From assembly GCF_016464365.1 (NCBI RefSeq), contig NZ_JADCUC010000001.1, positions 62,001-126,000 on the forward strand: 64,000 bases of DNA, written 5' to 3'. How positions within the stretch are numbered: the stretch's first letter is position 1; each line of letters begins with the position of its first letter. The stretch comes from Sandaracinobacteroides hominis (GTDB taxonomy: Bacteria > Pseudomonadota > Alphaproteobacteria > Sphingomonadales > Sphingomonadaceae). A program made the translations under genes and the position numbers. Positions 52,718 to 60,374 of the stretch are shown in pieces. The notes beneath the pieces were generated by a model. That model ran no database searches, was not told where the DNA came from, and saw only the letters and a list, made by a program, of their open reading frames with translations.

Positions 52718-53952
52718 GCGAGGCGGCTGCTGGCGGGGAGCGGGTGCCAGCCGGATTCTGTCGGGACGGCGATGGGCGGTTGTTGCTGGCCGGAAGGCCT
52801 GCCGCAGAGCTGGTCGCCGCAGCCGGCGATACGCCCCTGTTCGTCTATGTCGCCGGGCTGTTGCAGACCCGCGTTGCGGCGTTCCGGGCGGCCATGCCTG
52901 GCGACATACACCTCCACTATGCCGTGAAGGCGAACCCGTTCCCACCGCTGATGGCGCATATGACCGGGTTGGTGGACGGCTTCGACATTGCCTCTGCCGG
53001 CGAAATGGCGAAGGCGCTGGAGGCGGGGATGCCGGCCGATCGGATCAGCTTCGCGGGGCCGGGAAAGCGCGACCGCGAGCTGCAGGCCGCGATAGAGGCC
53101 GGGGTCACGCTCAACATCGAATCCGAAGGCGAGCTGGGGCGTGCAGGCGCCATCGCAGAAGCGCTTGGCAAGACGGCCCGTGTGGCGCTGCGGGTGAATC
53201 CGCCGTTCCAGCTGAAGGGCTCCGGCATGAAGATGGGCGGCAACGCCGCACCTTTCGGTGTCGATGCAGCCATGGCCCCGCCGCTCCTGCGGCGAATGCA
53301 GCAGGCGCCCTTCGAGCTGCGGGGGCTGCACGTCTTTGCCGGGTCGCAGGCACTTTCGGCGCCGGCCATCCTCGAAGCACAGGCGGCAACGGTCGTGCTG
53401 GCCGACGAACTGTCGCGTGAGGCCGGCGTGGAGCTGCCCTTTGTCAATCTGGGGGGCGGCTTCGGCGTGCCCTATTTCCCCGGCGACCGCGAGCTCGATC
53501 TGGCCGAGCTGGGCGATGGGCTGACTGCTATTCTCGCCGGCCGAGCCCCGACACTGCGCAACGCCCGGTTCGCGCTGGAGCTTGGACGCTGGCTCGTCGC
53601 GGAGGCGGGAGTCTATCTCTGCCGGATCGTCGACCGGAAACGCTCGGGTGGCGAGACCTTCCTCGTCACCGATGGCGGCCTGCACCACCAGCTGGCGGCA
53701 ACCGGCAATTTCGGCACGGTGATCCGGCGCAACTATCCGGTGGTGAACGCAAGCAGGGGAGGGCCGGCTGCGGAAACCGCGTCGGTGGTCGGTTGCCTGT
53801 GCACGCCGCTCGATCGGCTCGCCGACAAGGTCGAATGGCCGCAATCGGAAATAGGGGATCTTGTCGCGGTTTTCATGGCCGGGGCCTATGGCCGCTCTGC
53901 CAGCCCGGAAGCCTTCCTGGGGCATCCACCCGCGCTGGAAATATTGGTCTAG
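52714..53952 (+). CDS. pyridoxal-dependent decarboxylase, exosortase A-associated type
   Basis: A 412-aa fold-type III (alanine racemase-like) PLP enzyme related to diaminopimelate/ornithine decarboxylase. The PLP lysine is in HLHYAVKANPFPPL near residue 70; NLGGGFGVPYFPGD is the phosphate-binding Gly stretch; CTPLDRLAD holds the Cys-Asp pair of the dimeric active site. This is the TIGR03099-type enzyme that accompanies the ligase. The start is TTG at 52714 overlapping the ligase stop; GTG 52744, with GGGGAG upstream, is a reasonable alternative. Confidence 0.87.
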   Translation: MSEAAAGGERVPAGFCRDGDGRLLLAGRPAAELVAAAGDTPLFVYVAGLLQTRVAAFRAAMPGDIHLHYAVKANPFPPLMAHMTGLVDGFDIASAGEMAKALEAGMPADRISFAGPGKRDRELQAAIEAGVTLNIESEGELGRAGAIAEALGKTARVALRVNPPFQLKGSGMKMGGNAAPFGVDAAMAPPLLRRMQQAPFELRGLHVFAGSQALSAPAILEAQAATVVLADELSREAGVELPFVNLGGGFGVPYFPGDRELDLAELGDGLTAILAGRAPTLRNARFALELGRWLVAEAGVYLCRIVDRKRSGGETFLVTDGGLHHQLAATGNFGTVIRRNYPVVNASRGGPAAETASVVGCLCTPLDRLADKVEWPQSEIGDLVAVFMAGAYGRSASPEAFLGHPPALEILV

Positions 53953-53955
53953 CTC

Positions 53956-54105
53956 TCAGCCGGGCTTGGCCGGAGCGCCGCGCGTTGCATCTCTCTCTGG
54001 CATCAGGAGCATCGCGGTGGCGGCTCCCGCTGCTACGCCCAGAGTAAGCCCGATGATCCACACCAGGATGACATAGCGTATGCCCGATTTCGGCTCTTGA
54101 GCCAT
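53956..54105 (-). CDS. small single-pass membrane protein
   Basis: A 49-aa protein with one hydrophobic helix (YVILVWIIGLTLGVAAGAAT) and a short charged tail. No family is evident. It could start further upstream at ATG 54132, giving 58 residues with a basic N-terminus; neither start has a clear ribosome binding site. It is convergent with the decarboxylase gene, 3 nt apart, in an AT-rich patch. Confidence 0.5.
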   Translation of the reverse strand: MAQEPKSGIRYVILVWIIGLTLGVAAGAATAMLLMPERDATRGAPAKPG

Positions 54106-54163
54106 TTGCTGTTCTGCCCGCTTGAGATGCATTTTGATGTGCGGCCTGCTTTTTGGTGCGACT

Positions 54164-54192
54164 TGATTAAATGCCTGCAATATTTATGCCAA
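54164..54192 (-). promoter_or_regulatory. candidate promoter of the small membrane protein gene
   Basis: On the minus strand TTGGCA (54192-54187), 17 nt, TAATCA (54169-54164), in an AT-rich stretch that stands out from the surroundings. The remaining gap from 54193 to the truA stop at 54251 holds nothing recognisable. Confidence 0.3.
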
Positions 54193-54250
54193 CTTGTTTA
54201 TTCCTCCATTTCAACGGGATGCTAACGCCTTGTAGCGCCGAATTGTAAAC

Positions 54251-55009
54251 TTAGCCGACAATATCTGGGTAAACAGCTCCAACGAACCATAACCCGTCGG
54301 GTGGTGCGTTCAGGGTTAGCGCCGAACGGTCGCAGGCTTCCAGCGCTGTCCTGACGTCGGCAGGGGTGGCGCGGCCTTCTCCCACGGTGACCAGCGCGCC
54401 CACCATCGAGCGAACCTGGTGGTGCAGGAAAGAGCGGGCGGCAGCGTGTACCGTCACCAACTCGCCTTCGACGGAAATATCCAGCCTGTCCAATGTCTTG
54501 ACCGGTGACTGCGCCTGGCAATGGACATGGCGAAAGGTCGTGAAATCGTGCCGGCCGACAAGGTGGTTGGCGGCTTCCTGCATGGCGCCGGTGTCCAGCA
54601 GATTGGGCCGCCGCCAGACCAGACCTTGCTCGTGTGTCAGAGGCGCGCGGCGGCAGCGGATGCGGTAGGCATAGGCGCGGCCGATACAGGAAAAGCGGGC
54701 GTGGAAATCAGGCGCAGCCTCGCTGGCATCGAGCACCGCGGCCGGCGCGCCGGCGAACTTCAGCCGGGCGTTCAGCGCCTCCATCAGCCGGAACGGCGTC
54801 ATCTGCCTTTTCAGATCGAGATGCGCCGTCATCGCGCTGGCGTGGACACCGGCGTCGGTGCGGCCGGCTGCCTGCACGGTCGCTTCCTCGCCGCTGATGT
54901 CATGTACGGCGGCTTCCAGCGCCTGCTGCACCGAAGGGCCGTGCGCCTGTCGCTGCCAGCCCATGAAGGCACGGCCGTCATACTCGATGGTGAGCCGAAA
55001 ACGCGTCAA
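54251..55009 (-). CDS. truA: tRNA pseudouridine(38-40) synthase
   Basis: TruA (252 aa) isomerises U38-U40 in the tRNA anticodon arm. [19 protein letters not shown] begins it; the catalytic Asp is in [13 protein letters not shown] near residue 53, and [19 protein letters not shown] is conserved. The start is TTG at 55009, sharing bases with the fmt stop (TTGA), so it is coupled to fmt. No ATG is available upstream without entering fmt. Confidence 0.95.
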   Translation of the reverse strand: MTRFRLTIEYDGRAFMGWQRQAHGPSVQQALEAAVHDISGEEATVQAAGRTDAGVHASAMTAHLDLKRQMTPFRLMEALNARLKFAGAPAAVLDASEAAPDFHARFSCIGRAYAYRIRCRRAPLTHEQGLVWRRPNLLDTGAMQEAANHLVGRHDFTTFRHVHCQAQSPVKTLDRLDISVEGELVTVHAAARSFLHHQVRSMVGALVTVGEGRATPADVRTALEACDRSALTLNAPPDGLWFVGAVYPDIVG

Positions 55010-55896
55010 AGCGGCTCGCCGGGCTGCAGGCGGCGGCCGCGTAGCCAATCGGCGGCAGGCATACGCGGCCTGCCTTCGGGCTGCACGGTGACAAGCGACA
55101 GGGAGCCGGACCCGGCGGCGACCAGCGCATCGCCCAGATAATGGCCGGGATCGCCGTTCTGCGGGGCGGGCAGGGCGGCGATCAGCTTTACCCGCTGGCC
55201 GCCGCTTTCGAACCAGGCGCCGGGGCTGGGCTGCATGGCGCGGACCAGCCGGTCGATCTCTTCGGCGGAGGCGGCCCAGTCGATCCGCGCTTCGGCCTTG
55301 TCGATCTTGTGGGCGTAGGTGACGCCCTCCTCCGGTTGCGGCGTGGCGGCTGGCATGCGCTCCAGTGTTTCCAGCAGCAGCTGCGCGCCCAGCTCCGCGA
55401 GGTTTTGCGTCAGCTCTCCGGCAGTTTCGCGGCCGATGGAGATCCGCGCTTCGCTCAGCATCGGCCCGGTATCCAGCCCGCGCTCCATCTGCATGATGGT
55501 GACGCCGGTTTCCTTGTCTCCGGCCAGGATCGCGCGCTGCACGGGCGCGGCGCCCCGCCAGCGCGGGAGGAGCGAGGCGTGGATATTCAGGCAGCCCAGA
55601 CGCGGCGCATCGAGGATCGGTTGCGGCAGGATCAGCCCATAGGCGGCGACAACGGCGCAATCGAGGTTGAGCGCTGCGAATTCGGCCTGTTCGGCCTCAC
55701 CCTTCAGGCGTTCGGGGGTGCGGACCTGCAGTCCCAGCGCCTCCGCCCGCAGCTGGACCGGCGAGGGCGTCAGCCGGCCGCGGTTCGCCGGTCGCGGCGG
55801 CTGGGTATAGACGGCGGCGATCTCGTGCCCGACCCGATGCAGGGCATCGAGCGCGGATACCGCAAAATCCGGGGTTCCCATGAAGGCAATTCGCAT
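55006..55896 (-). CDS. fmt: methionyl-tRNA formyltransferase
   Basis: Fmt (296 aa) formylates initiator Met-tRNA. The start [16 protein letters not shown], the folate-site [20 protein letters not shown] near residue 105-125 and [16 protein letters not shown] are diagnostic. It is slightly shorter than E. coli Fmt. It precedes truA (4-nt overlap), while def, its partner in N-formyl metabolism, lies 1.6 kb away on the other strand. The start is only 15 nt from the divergent recR start. Confidence 0.96.
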   Translation of the reverse strand: MRIAFMGTPDFAVSALDALHRVGHEIAAVYTQPPRPANRGRLTPSPVQLRAEALGLQVRTPERLKGEAEQAEFAALNLDCAVVAAYGLILPQPILDAPRLGCLNIHASLLPRWRGAAPVQRAILAGDKETGVTIMQMERGLDTGPMLSEARISIGRETAGELTQNLAELGAQLLLETLERMPAATPQPEEGVTYAHKIDKAEARIDWAASAEEIDRLVRAMQPSPGAWFESGGQRVKLIAALPAPQNGDPGHYLGDALVAAGSGSLSLVTVQPEGRPRMPAADWLRGRRLQPGEPL

Positions 55897-55911
55897 GGCA
55901 GAGCCATTAGG

Positions 55912-56502
55912 ATGGACGATGCGTTGCAGCAACTGACCTCGCTGGTGGCGAGGCTTCCGGGACTGGGGCCGCGATCGGCGCGGCGGGTGGTGCTGCACCT
56001 GCTGAAGAACCGGGAGACCGTGCTGGCGCCGCTGGTGGGGGCGCTGGGGCGGGTGGATGCGGCGCTGTCGGAATGCGACATCTGCGGGAATCTCGACATC
56101 GCCAATCCCTGCCGCATCTGCACCGATGCAAAGCGCGATCCGGCGTTGCTGTGCGTGGTGGCCGACGTCGCAGACCTGTGGGCACTGGAGCGGGGGCGTT
56201 TGTTTGCCGGACGCTATCATGTGCTGGGCGGCACACTGTCGGCGCTGGACGGGGTCGGGCCTGAGGCCTTGAGCATCGGCAAGTTGGTGGAGCGGGTGAC
56301 GGATGGGGTCAGCGAAGTGGTGCTGGCGATGAACGCGACGCTGGAGGGGCAGACGACGGCGCATTTCGTCGCCGAGCAGCTGGCGGGCACGGGGGTGAAG
56401 ATCAGCCAGCTGGCGCATGGCGTGCCGGTGGGGGGCGAGCTGGATTATCTGGACGAGGGTACGCTGGCGCAGGCCCTTCGCTTGCGGAGACCTTTGGCAT
56501 GA
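55912..56502 (+). CDS. recR: RecR, recombination mediator
   Basis: RecR (196 aa) acts with RecF and RecO to load RecA at gaps. The N-terminal helix-hairpin-helix [17 protein letters not shown], the zinc finger [16 protein letters not shown] (residues about 54-69) and the Toprim domain ([15 protein letters not shown], then [17 protein letters not shown]) are in order. The length is normal. It overlaps the following dehydrogenase gene (ATGA). Confidence 0.96.
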   Translation: MDDALQQLTSLVARLPGLGPRSARRVVLHLLKNRETVLAPLVGALGRVDAALSECDICGNLDIANPCRICTDAKRDPALLCVVADVADLWALERGRLFAGRYHVLGGTLSALDGVGPEALSIGKLVERVTDGVSEVVLAMNATLEGQTTAHFVAEQLAGTGVKISQLAHGVPVGGELDYLDEGTLAQALRLRRPLA

Positions 56503-57428
56503 TGGATTCGATTTTGCTGATCCCCTCGCCCGGCGGGCTGGCGGCCGGACTGGAGCCATTGAAGGCGCGAATGCGTGTGGCCGGATCGGTGGAGGATGCC
56601 TTGCCCCACGCCGCCGAGGTGCGGGCGCTGATCGCCTTGCCGCATTCGATGACGCGCGAGCTGGTGCAGGTGATGCCGAAGCTGGAGTGGATCCAGACCT
56701 TGAGCGCCGGGGTGGACCCGCTGCTGCCGCTGGGAATTCCGGAACGGGTCAGGATTTCGAATGCGGCGGGATTGCATGCGCCGCAGATGAGCGAGCTGGT
56801 GTTCTTCCAGTTGCTGACGATGCTGCGCGATACGCGCGCCATTTTCGCGCGGCAGGCGGCGCATCAGTGGAAGGTGGAGCCGCAGCGGCTGCTGTGGGGG
56901 AAGAAGCTGCTGATCACCGGTGTCGGACAGATTGCCGTGGCGCTGGCGAAGCGGGCGCAGGCTTTCGACATGGAAGTTACCGGCGTCAGCGGCGGGCGGA
57001 CGAAGGCGGAGGGTTTCGACCGCATCCGGCCTACGTCCGAGTTGCATGCAGCGTTGGCCGAGGCGGATTTTGTCGTGGTGCTTACGCCCTATACGCCGGC
57101 TACGCACGAGATGTTCGACGAGGCGGCTTTTGCGGCGATGCGGCCGCATGTGCTGTTCATCAATGTCGGCCGCGGCAAGGTGGTGAAGCAGGCGGACTTG
57201 CTGGCGGCCCTGGTTGAGGGGCGGATTGCGGGCGCTGCCCTGGATGTGTTCGAGACGGAGCCCTTGCCGGCCGACAGCCCGGTCTGGGATGCGCCGAACA
57301 TGCTGGTGACGCCGCATATCGGTGGCTTCAGCGACAGTTTTGTGCGGCAGGTGACACCCTTCCTTCTGCAGAACTTTGCCAATTGGGATGCCGGGCGGCC
57401 GCTGCTGAACGAAGTTCGCCTTTCCTGA
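56499..57428 (+). CDS. D-2-hydroxyacid dehydrogenase (NAD(P)-dependent)
   Basis: A 309-aa member of the D-isomer-specific 2-hydroxyacid dehydrogenase family. The cofactor region [20 protein letters not shown] has lost one glycine of the usual GxGxxG (it reads GVGQIA). [27 protein letters not shown] (catalytic Arg region), [18 protein letters not shown] (Glu) and TPHIGG (His) are all present. The substrate is unknown. It is probably co-transcribed with recR. Confidence 0.87.
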   Translation: MMDSILLIPSPGGLAAGLEPLKARMRVAGSVEDALPHAAEVRALIALPHSMTRELVQVMPKLEWIQTLSAGVDPLLPLGIPERVRISNAAGLHAPQMSELVFFQLLTMLRDTRAIFARQAAHQWKVEPQRLLWGKKLLITGVGQIAVALAKRAQAFDMEVTGVSGGRTKAEGFDRIRPTSELHAALAEADFVVVLTPYTPATHEMFDEAAFAAMRPHVLFINVGRGKVVKQADLLAALVEGRIAGAALDVFETEPLPADSPVWDAPNMLVTPHIGGFSDSFVRQVTPFLLQNFANWDAGRPLLNEVRLS

Positions 57429-57452
57429 CCTGTTGAACAACGTGCGGCTGAC

Positions 57453-57481
57453 TTGACCTCTGCGGGGGGCTTTCCTAGCTA
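57453..57481 (+). promoter_or_regulatory. possible promoter of def
   Basis: TTGACC (57453-57458), 17 nt, TAGCTA (57476-57481). The -35 is good and the -10 poor. It is so close to the def start (57491) that the transcript would have almost no leader, which makes it doubtful. Confidence 0.25.
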
Positions 57482-57490
57482 GAAGGCATC

Positions 57491-58039
57491 ATGGCCATCC
57501 TGCCCATCCTTGAGGTTCCCGACCCGCGCCTGCGCCGCATTTCCGAGCCCGTGGCCGAAGTGAACGACGAGATTCGGGCGCTGATCGCCGACATGTTCGA
57601 GACGATGTACGATGCGCCGGGGATCGGTCTGGCGGCGGCTCAGGTGGATGTGCCGCTCAGGCTGCTGGTGATGGACCTGCAGGACGGGCCGGAGGATGCG
57701 GAGGGGAAGGGCACCGCCAATCCGCGTGTGTTCATCAACCCGGAAATCCTTGATCCGTCTGAAGACTATAGCGTTTACAACGAGGGCTGCCTGTCGGTAC
57801 CCGGGCAATATGCCGATGTGGAGCGGCCGGCGGTGGTGCGGGCGCGCTGGCTGGACGAGCATGGCAACAGCCACGACGAGCAGCTGGACGAGCTGCTGGC
57901 GACCTGTTTGCAGCATGAGATGGACCATCTGAACGGGGTGCTGTTCATTGACCATCTGTCGCGGTTGAAGCGGGAAATGGTACTGAAGAAGCTGGAAAAG
58001 CAACGGGCGGAAAAGGCCCGGAAGAAGGTCGCAGCCTGA
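57491..58039 (+). CDS. def: peptide deformylase
   Basis: Def (182 aa) removes N-formyl groups from nascent chains. The three metal-site motifs are GIGLAAAQ (near residue 45), EGCLSVPG (Cys near 98) and QHEMDHLNG (near 140). AGAAGG precedes the ATG at 57491. It carries a C-terminal basic tail ([16 protein letters not shown]). It is followed by ppk2 after 14 nt. Confidence 0.97.
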   Translation: MAILPILEVPDPRLRRISEPVAEVNDEIRALIADMFETMYDAPGIGLAAAQVDVPLRLLVMDLQDGPEDAEGKGTANPRVFINPEILDPSEDYSVYNEGCLSVPGQYADVERPAVVRARWLDEHGNSHDEQLDELLATCLQHEMDHLNGVLFIDHLSRLKREMVLKKLEKQRAEKARKKVAA

Positions 58040-58053
58040 ATGAGCCTGATTTC

Positions 58054-58845
58054 GTGAGTAAGGGCGGGCGGCTCGACAAGGTTGAGCAGCTCCACGCGCC
58101 CAAGGATTCGGCCAAGGTCGAGAAAGCGCTGCAGTACCGGCTGTCGCAGATCCTGATTGCCTATCATCGTCAGAAGCGGCGGGCGATCATCCTGCTGGAA
58201 GGCTGGGACGCCGCCGGCAAGGGTGGGCTGATCAAGCGGCTGACATCCGAACTGGACCCGAGATTTTTCGAAGTGGTGCCGATTGCTGCGCCGAACGCAG
58301 TGGAGCGCGAGCAGCATTACATGGTGCGCTTTGCCCAGAGCCTGCCGGCGCGTGGGAACTGGACGATTTTCGATCGCAGCTGGTATGGCCGGGTGCTGGT
58401 GGAGCGGGTGGAGGGTTTTGCCACCCGCGACGAGTGGAAGCGCGCCTATGACGAGATCAACGCCGTCGAGCAGGCGCAGGTGGCCGACGGCACCCGACTG
58501 GTGAAGCTGTTCCTGCATACGACGCAGGAAGAGCAGGACGAGCGGCTGATCGACCGGCTGGAGCAGCCTTGGAAGCGCTGGAAGGTGAGCGCCGAGGATT
58601 TCCGTAATCGATCGCGGCGGGCGGACTATCTGGAAGCCTATGAGGACATGTTCGAGAAGACGGACACCAAGCATGCGCCCTGGCACCTGATCGGGGCGAA
58701 CCACAAGAAACATGCCCGGATTGCGGGCTTGCAGATCATCGCCGATGTGCTGGCCGAGGATGTGGAGCTGAAGGATCCGGAGCTGGACTCGGATTTGCGC
58801 AAGCTGGCCGAAGAGGAATTGGGGATCAGGCTCGACCCGCAGTGA
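58054..58845 (+). CDS. ppk2: polyphosphate kinase 2 family protein
   Basis: A 263-aa kinase using polyphosphate to phosphorylate nucleotides. Walker A is LLEGWDAAGKGGLIKRL near residue 50 and the lid/Walker B region is FDRSWYGRVLVERVEGF near 108; VKLFLHTTQEEQ and YLEAYEDMFEKTDT follow. It is a single-domain enzyme, which in this family favours NDP (or GDP) as acceptor, but the acceptor cannot be told from sequence. The start is GTG at 58054. The gene-free 171 nt after it contain the parS-like site. Confidence 0.9.
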   Translation: MSKGGRLDKVEQLHAPKDSAKVEKALQYRLSQILIAYHRQKRRAIILLEGWDAAGKGGLIKRLTSELDPRFFEVVPIAAPNAVEREQHYMVRFAQSLPARGNWTIFDRSWYGRVLVERVEGFATRDEWKRAYDEINAVEQAQVADGTRLVKLFLHTTQEEQDERLIDRLEQPWKRWKVSAEDFRNRSRRADYLEAYEDMFEKTDTKHAPWHLIGANHKKHARIAGLQIIADVLAEDVELKDPELDSDLRKLAEEELGIRLDPQ

Positions 58846-58860
58846 GATAACCAAATTGGT

Positions 58861-58876
58861 TGTTCCACGTGGAACA
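58861..58876. other. parS-like ParB-binding palindrome
   Basis: TGTTCCACGTGGAACA is a perfect 16-bp palindrome matching the bacterial parS consensus TGTTNCACGTGNAACA, intergenic and in an AT-rich patch. A second inverted repeat (AACCAA-A-TTGGTT, 58849-58861) abuts it, and a half-site TGTTCCACG lies at 58940-58948. parS sites mark the origin-proximal segregation region in alphaproteobacteria. parAB are not in this window. Confidence 0.8.
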
Positions 58877-59016
58877 ATTCCTACAGATTCACTCCTTTTT
58901 CGTTGTTTTTCCTGGTGTTGGGTTTAGCCCCGTTGGATTTGTTCCACGGTTATTTGCATCTTTCGCGTGTGCTTTGGCGGCGCAAATATGGTGTCCTGGG
59001 GTTTGTCTAAACTGCC

Positions 59017-59655
59017 CTAGACTAGCCGGCAGCGTGTGAGCTGGAATGGTCGTGCAAGCTTCGCCTTCTTCAGCGCCTGAACCACCTCATCAGAGAAGAA
59101 ATGCTGCGAGATCATTTCGCCGGCTGTCCAGATCTTGAGGGCTCCCGCAGCCTCGCGTGAAACAGCCAGGTCGTCTGTCTTCGCACTGTGAGCGGAGTAG
59201 GTACGATGCATGCTGTCGTACCGCAGGTTCTGAGACTGCTCCGGCACGATCGCCGTCAACCGAGGCGTGATATGAAACTGGAAGTAGCGCTTTTCCGTCC
59301 GGCGCTGACGGTCCGAAAAGAAGACTTCCGTCGGCACTAACCTGGATGGACCGATGTCGATCCCGCTCAGCGCCTCTACAACCGCCGCAGACACCAGTGG
59401 CGCAACGGTTCCGGTGATGACATCCCGCTCCTTTGCCAACCGCTTGTCGCTCCAGTCGTCATCAGCCCAAATCATCCTTGGAAACTCGTCCGCAGGCCAT
59501 GGGTCCCCTCTCCCCGCAATTTGAACAAACTCGCTCCAGCGTTCGAAGCTCTTCTCCCGAATGTCATCTATGAAGCCGACAGTCGTTCGACTATCGCTCG
59601 AAAAATCCGCCATCCAGACATGATCGCTGCTCACGTCAAACTCCCTTGTCAGCAT
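59017..59655 (-). CDS. hypothetical protein, resembles the Imm11 (DUF1629) immunity family
   Basis: A 212-aa protein with no certain family. GTVAPLVSAAVVEALSGIDI, PTEVFFSD, KRYFQFHI, LKIWTAGEMISQHFFSDEVV and a final ALKKAKLARPFQLTRCRLV follow the order of Imm11-type proteins, where two 'surface/strand' modules end in a vocabulary like lvSdrl..al....l.Gv.F. No toxin gene is adjacent. I chose the ATG at 59655; the frame is open to 59832 but that part is repeat-like spacer. Its codon choice is less GC-biased than its neighbours'. Confidence 0.55.
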   Translation of the reverse strand: MLTREFDVSSDHVWMADFSSDSRTTVGFIDDIREKSFERWSEFVQIAGRGDPWPADEFPRMIWADDDWSDKRLAKERDVITGTVAPLVSAAVVEALSGIDIGPSRLVPTEVFFSDRQRRTEKRYFQFHITPRLTAIVPEQSQNLRYDSMHRTYSAHSAKTDDLAVSREAAGALKIWTAGEMISQHFFSDEVVQALKKAKLARPFQLTRCRLV

Positions 59656-59736
59656 GTTTTTGCTGCCATTTTCTGCTGACCCACGCGTATGATGGCCGTG
59701 CCGCTTCGGATGTCCAGGAAAACCGGGGCTCCGATC

Positions 59737-59754
59737 CCCCTGCCTTCGCAGGGG
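59737..59754. repeat. REP-like hairpin, second copy
   Basis: CCCCTGC-CTTC-GCAGGGG, differing only in the loop from the hairpin at 13130-13147, and followed in both places by CAGGC. Here it is embedded in a longer GC-rich element (about 59728-59776). It lies in the 218-nt gap between the Imm11-like gene and greB. Confidence 0.6.
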
Positions 59755-59838
59755 CAGGCAAGTCCGGGGTGACGGGTGGGGATGGTGGCGCTTGGCTTTA
59801 GAGGTTGGTGCGGGCGGCGCGGCTCCACCCACCCCCGG

Positions 59839-59859
59839 CCCCTCCCGGCTAGGGAGGGG
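59839..59859 (-). terminator. hairpin downstream of greB
   Basis: CCCCTCCC (59839-59846) pairs perfectly with GGGAGGGG (59852-59859) around GGCTA, 15 nt after the greB stop on the minus strand. No T tract follows, so it could equally be a repeat or 3'-end stabiliser. Confidence 0.5.
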
Positions 59860-59873
59860 AGAAGAGATGGGGC

Positions 59874-60374
59874 TTAGATTGGGTAGCGGATTTCCAGCAC
59901 TTCGAGGATGCGCTCGCCTGTGGGAAGGCGGACGGTGCGGGTTTGGCCGGTGATGGCTCCCTTCAGTGCCACTGCCACCGGGCTGTTCCAGGCTATCAGG
60001 CCTTCGCTGGCATTGGCTTCGTCGCGCCCTACCAGGGTCAGGGTCTGGCGGCGGTCGTCCCCGTTTTCCAGAATTTCGGCGACTGTTACCGTTGCGCCGA
60101 AGAAGACTCTTGTCTTGTCGGGTTGGCGGCTGGGGTCGACCACCTGCAGGTCCGCCATGCGTTTGGCGAGGTGGCTTAGCTCGCGGTCGATTTCGCGCAG
60201 GCGTTTGCGGCCATAGAGATAGTCGCCGTTTTCCGAGCGGTCGCCGTTGCCGGCCGCCCAGCTGACGGTTTCGACCATCTGCGGGCGCTCGGTCAGGAAC
60301 AGATGATCATAGCGCGCCTTCAGCGCGGCCATGCCTGCCGGCGTGATGGGATCGCTCAATTGCCCTTCAGCCAT
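59874..60374 (-). CDS. greB: transcription elongation factor GreB
   Basis: A 166-aa Gre factor that rescues backtracked RNA polymerase by stimulating transcript cleavage. The N-terminal coiled coil carries the tip acidic pair (SENGDYLYGRKRLREID near residue 47), and the C-terminal FKBP-like domain ends TRTVRLPTGERILEVLEIRY, the GreB form. The ATG at 60374 lies within the end of the upstream transglycosylase gene (19-nt overlap). Confidence 0.93.
   Translation of the reverse strand: MAEGQLSDPITPAGMAALKARYDHLFLTERPQMVETVSWAAGNGDRSENGDYLYGRKRLREIDRELSHLAKRMADLQVVDPSRQPDKTRVFFGATVTVAEILENGDDRRQTLTLVGRDEANASEGLIAWNSPVAVALKGAITGQTRTVRLPTGERILEVLEIRYPI

Noticed and set aside
58877-59016. Possible oriC with DnaA boxes beside the parS-like site
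   Set aside because: I saw no TTATCCACA or close variant in the AT-rich patch and no AT-rich 13-mers; parS sites often lie kilobases from oriC.
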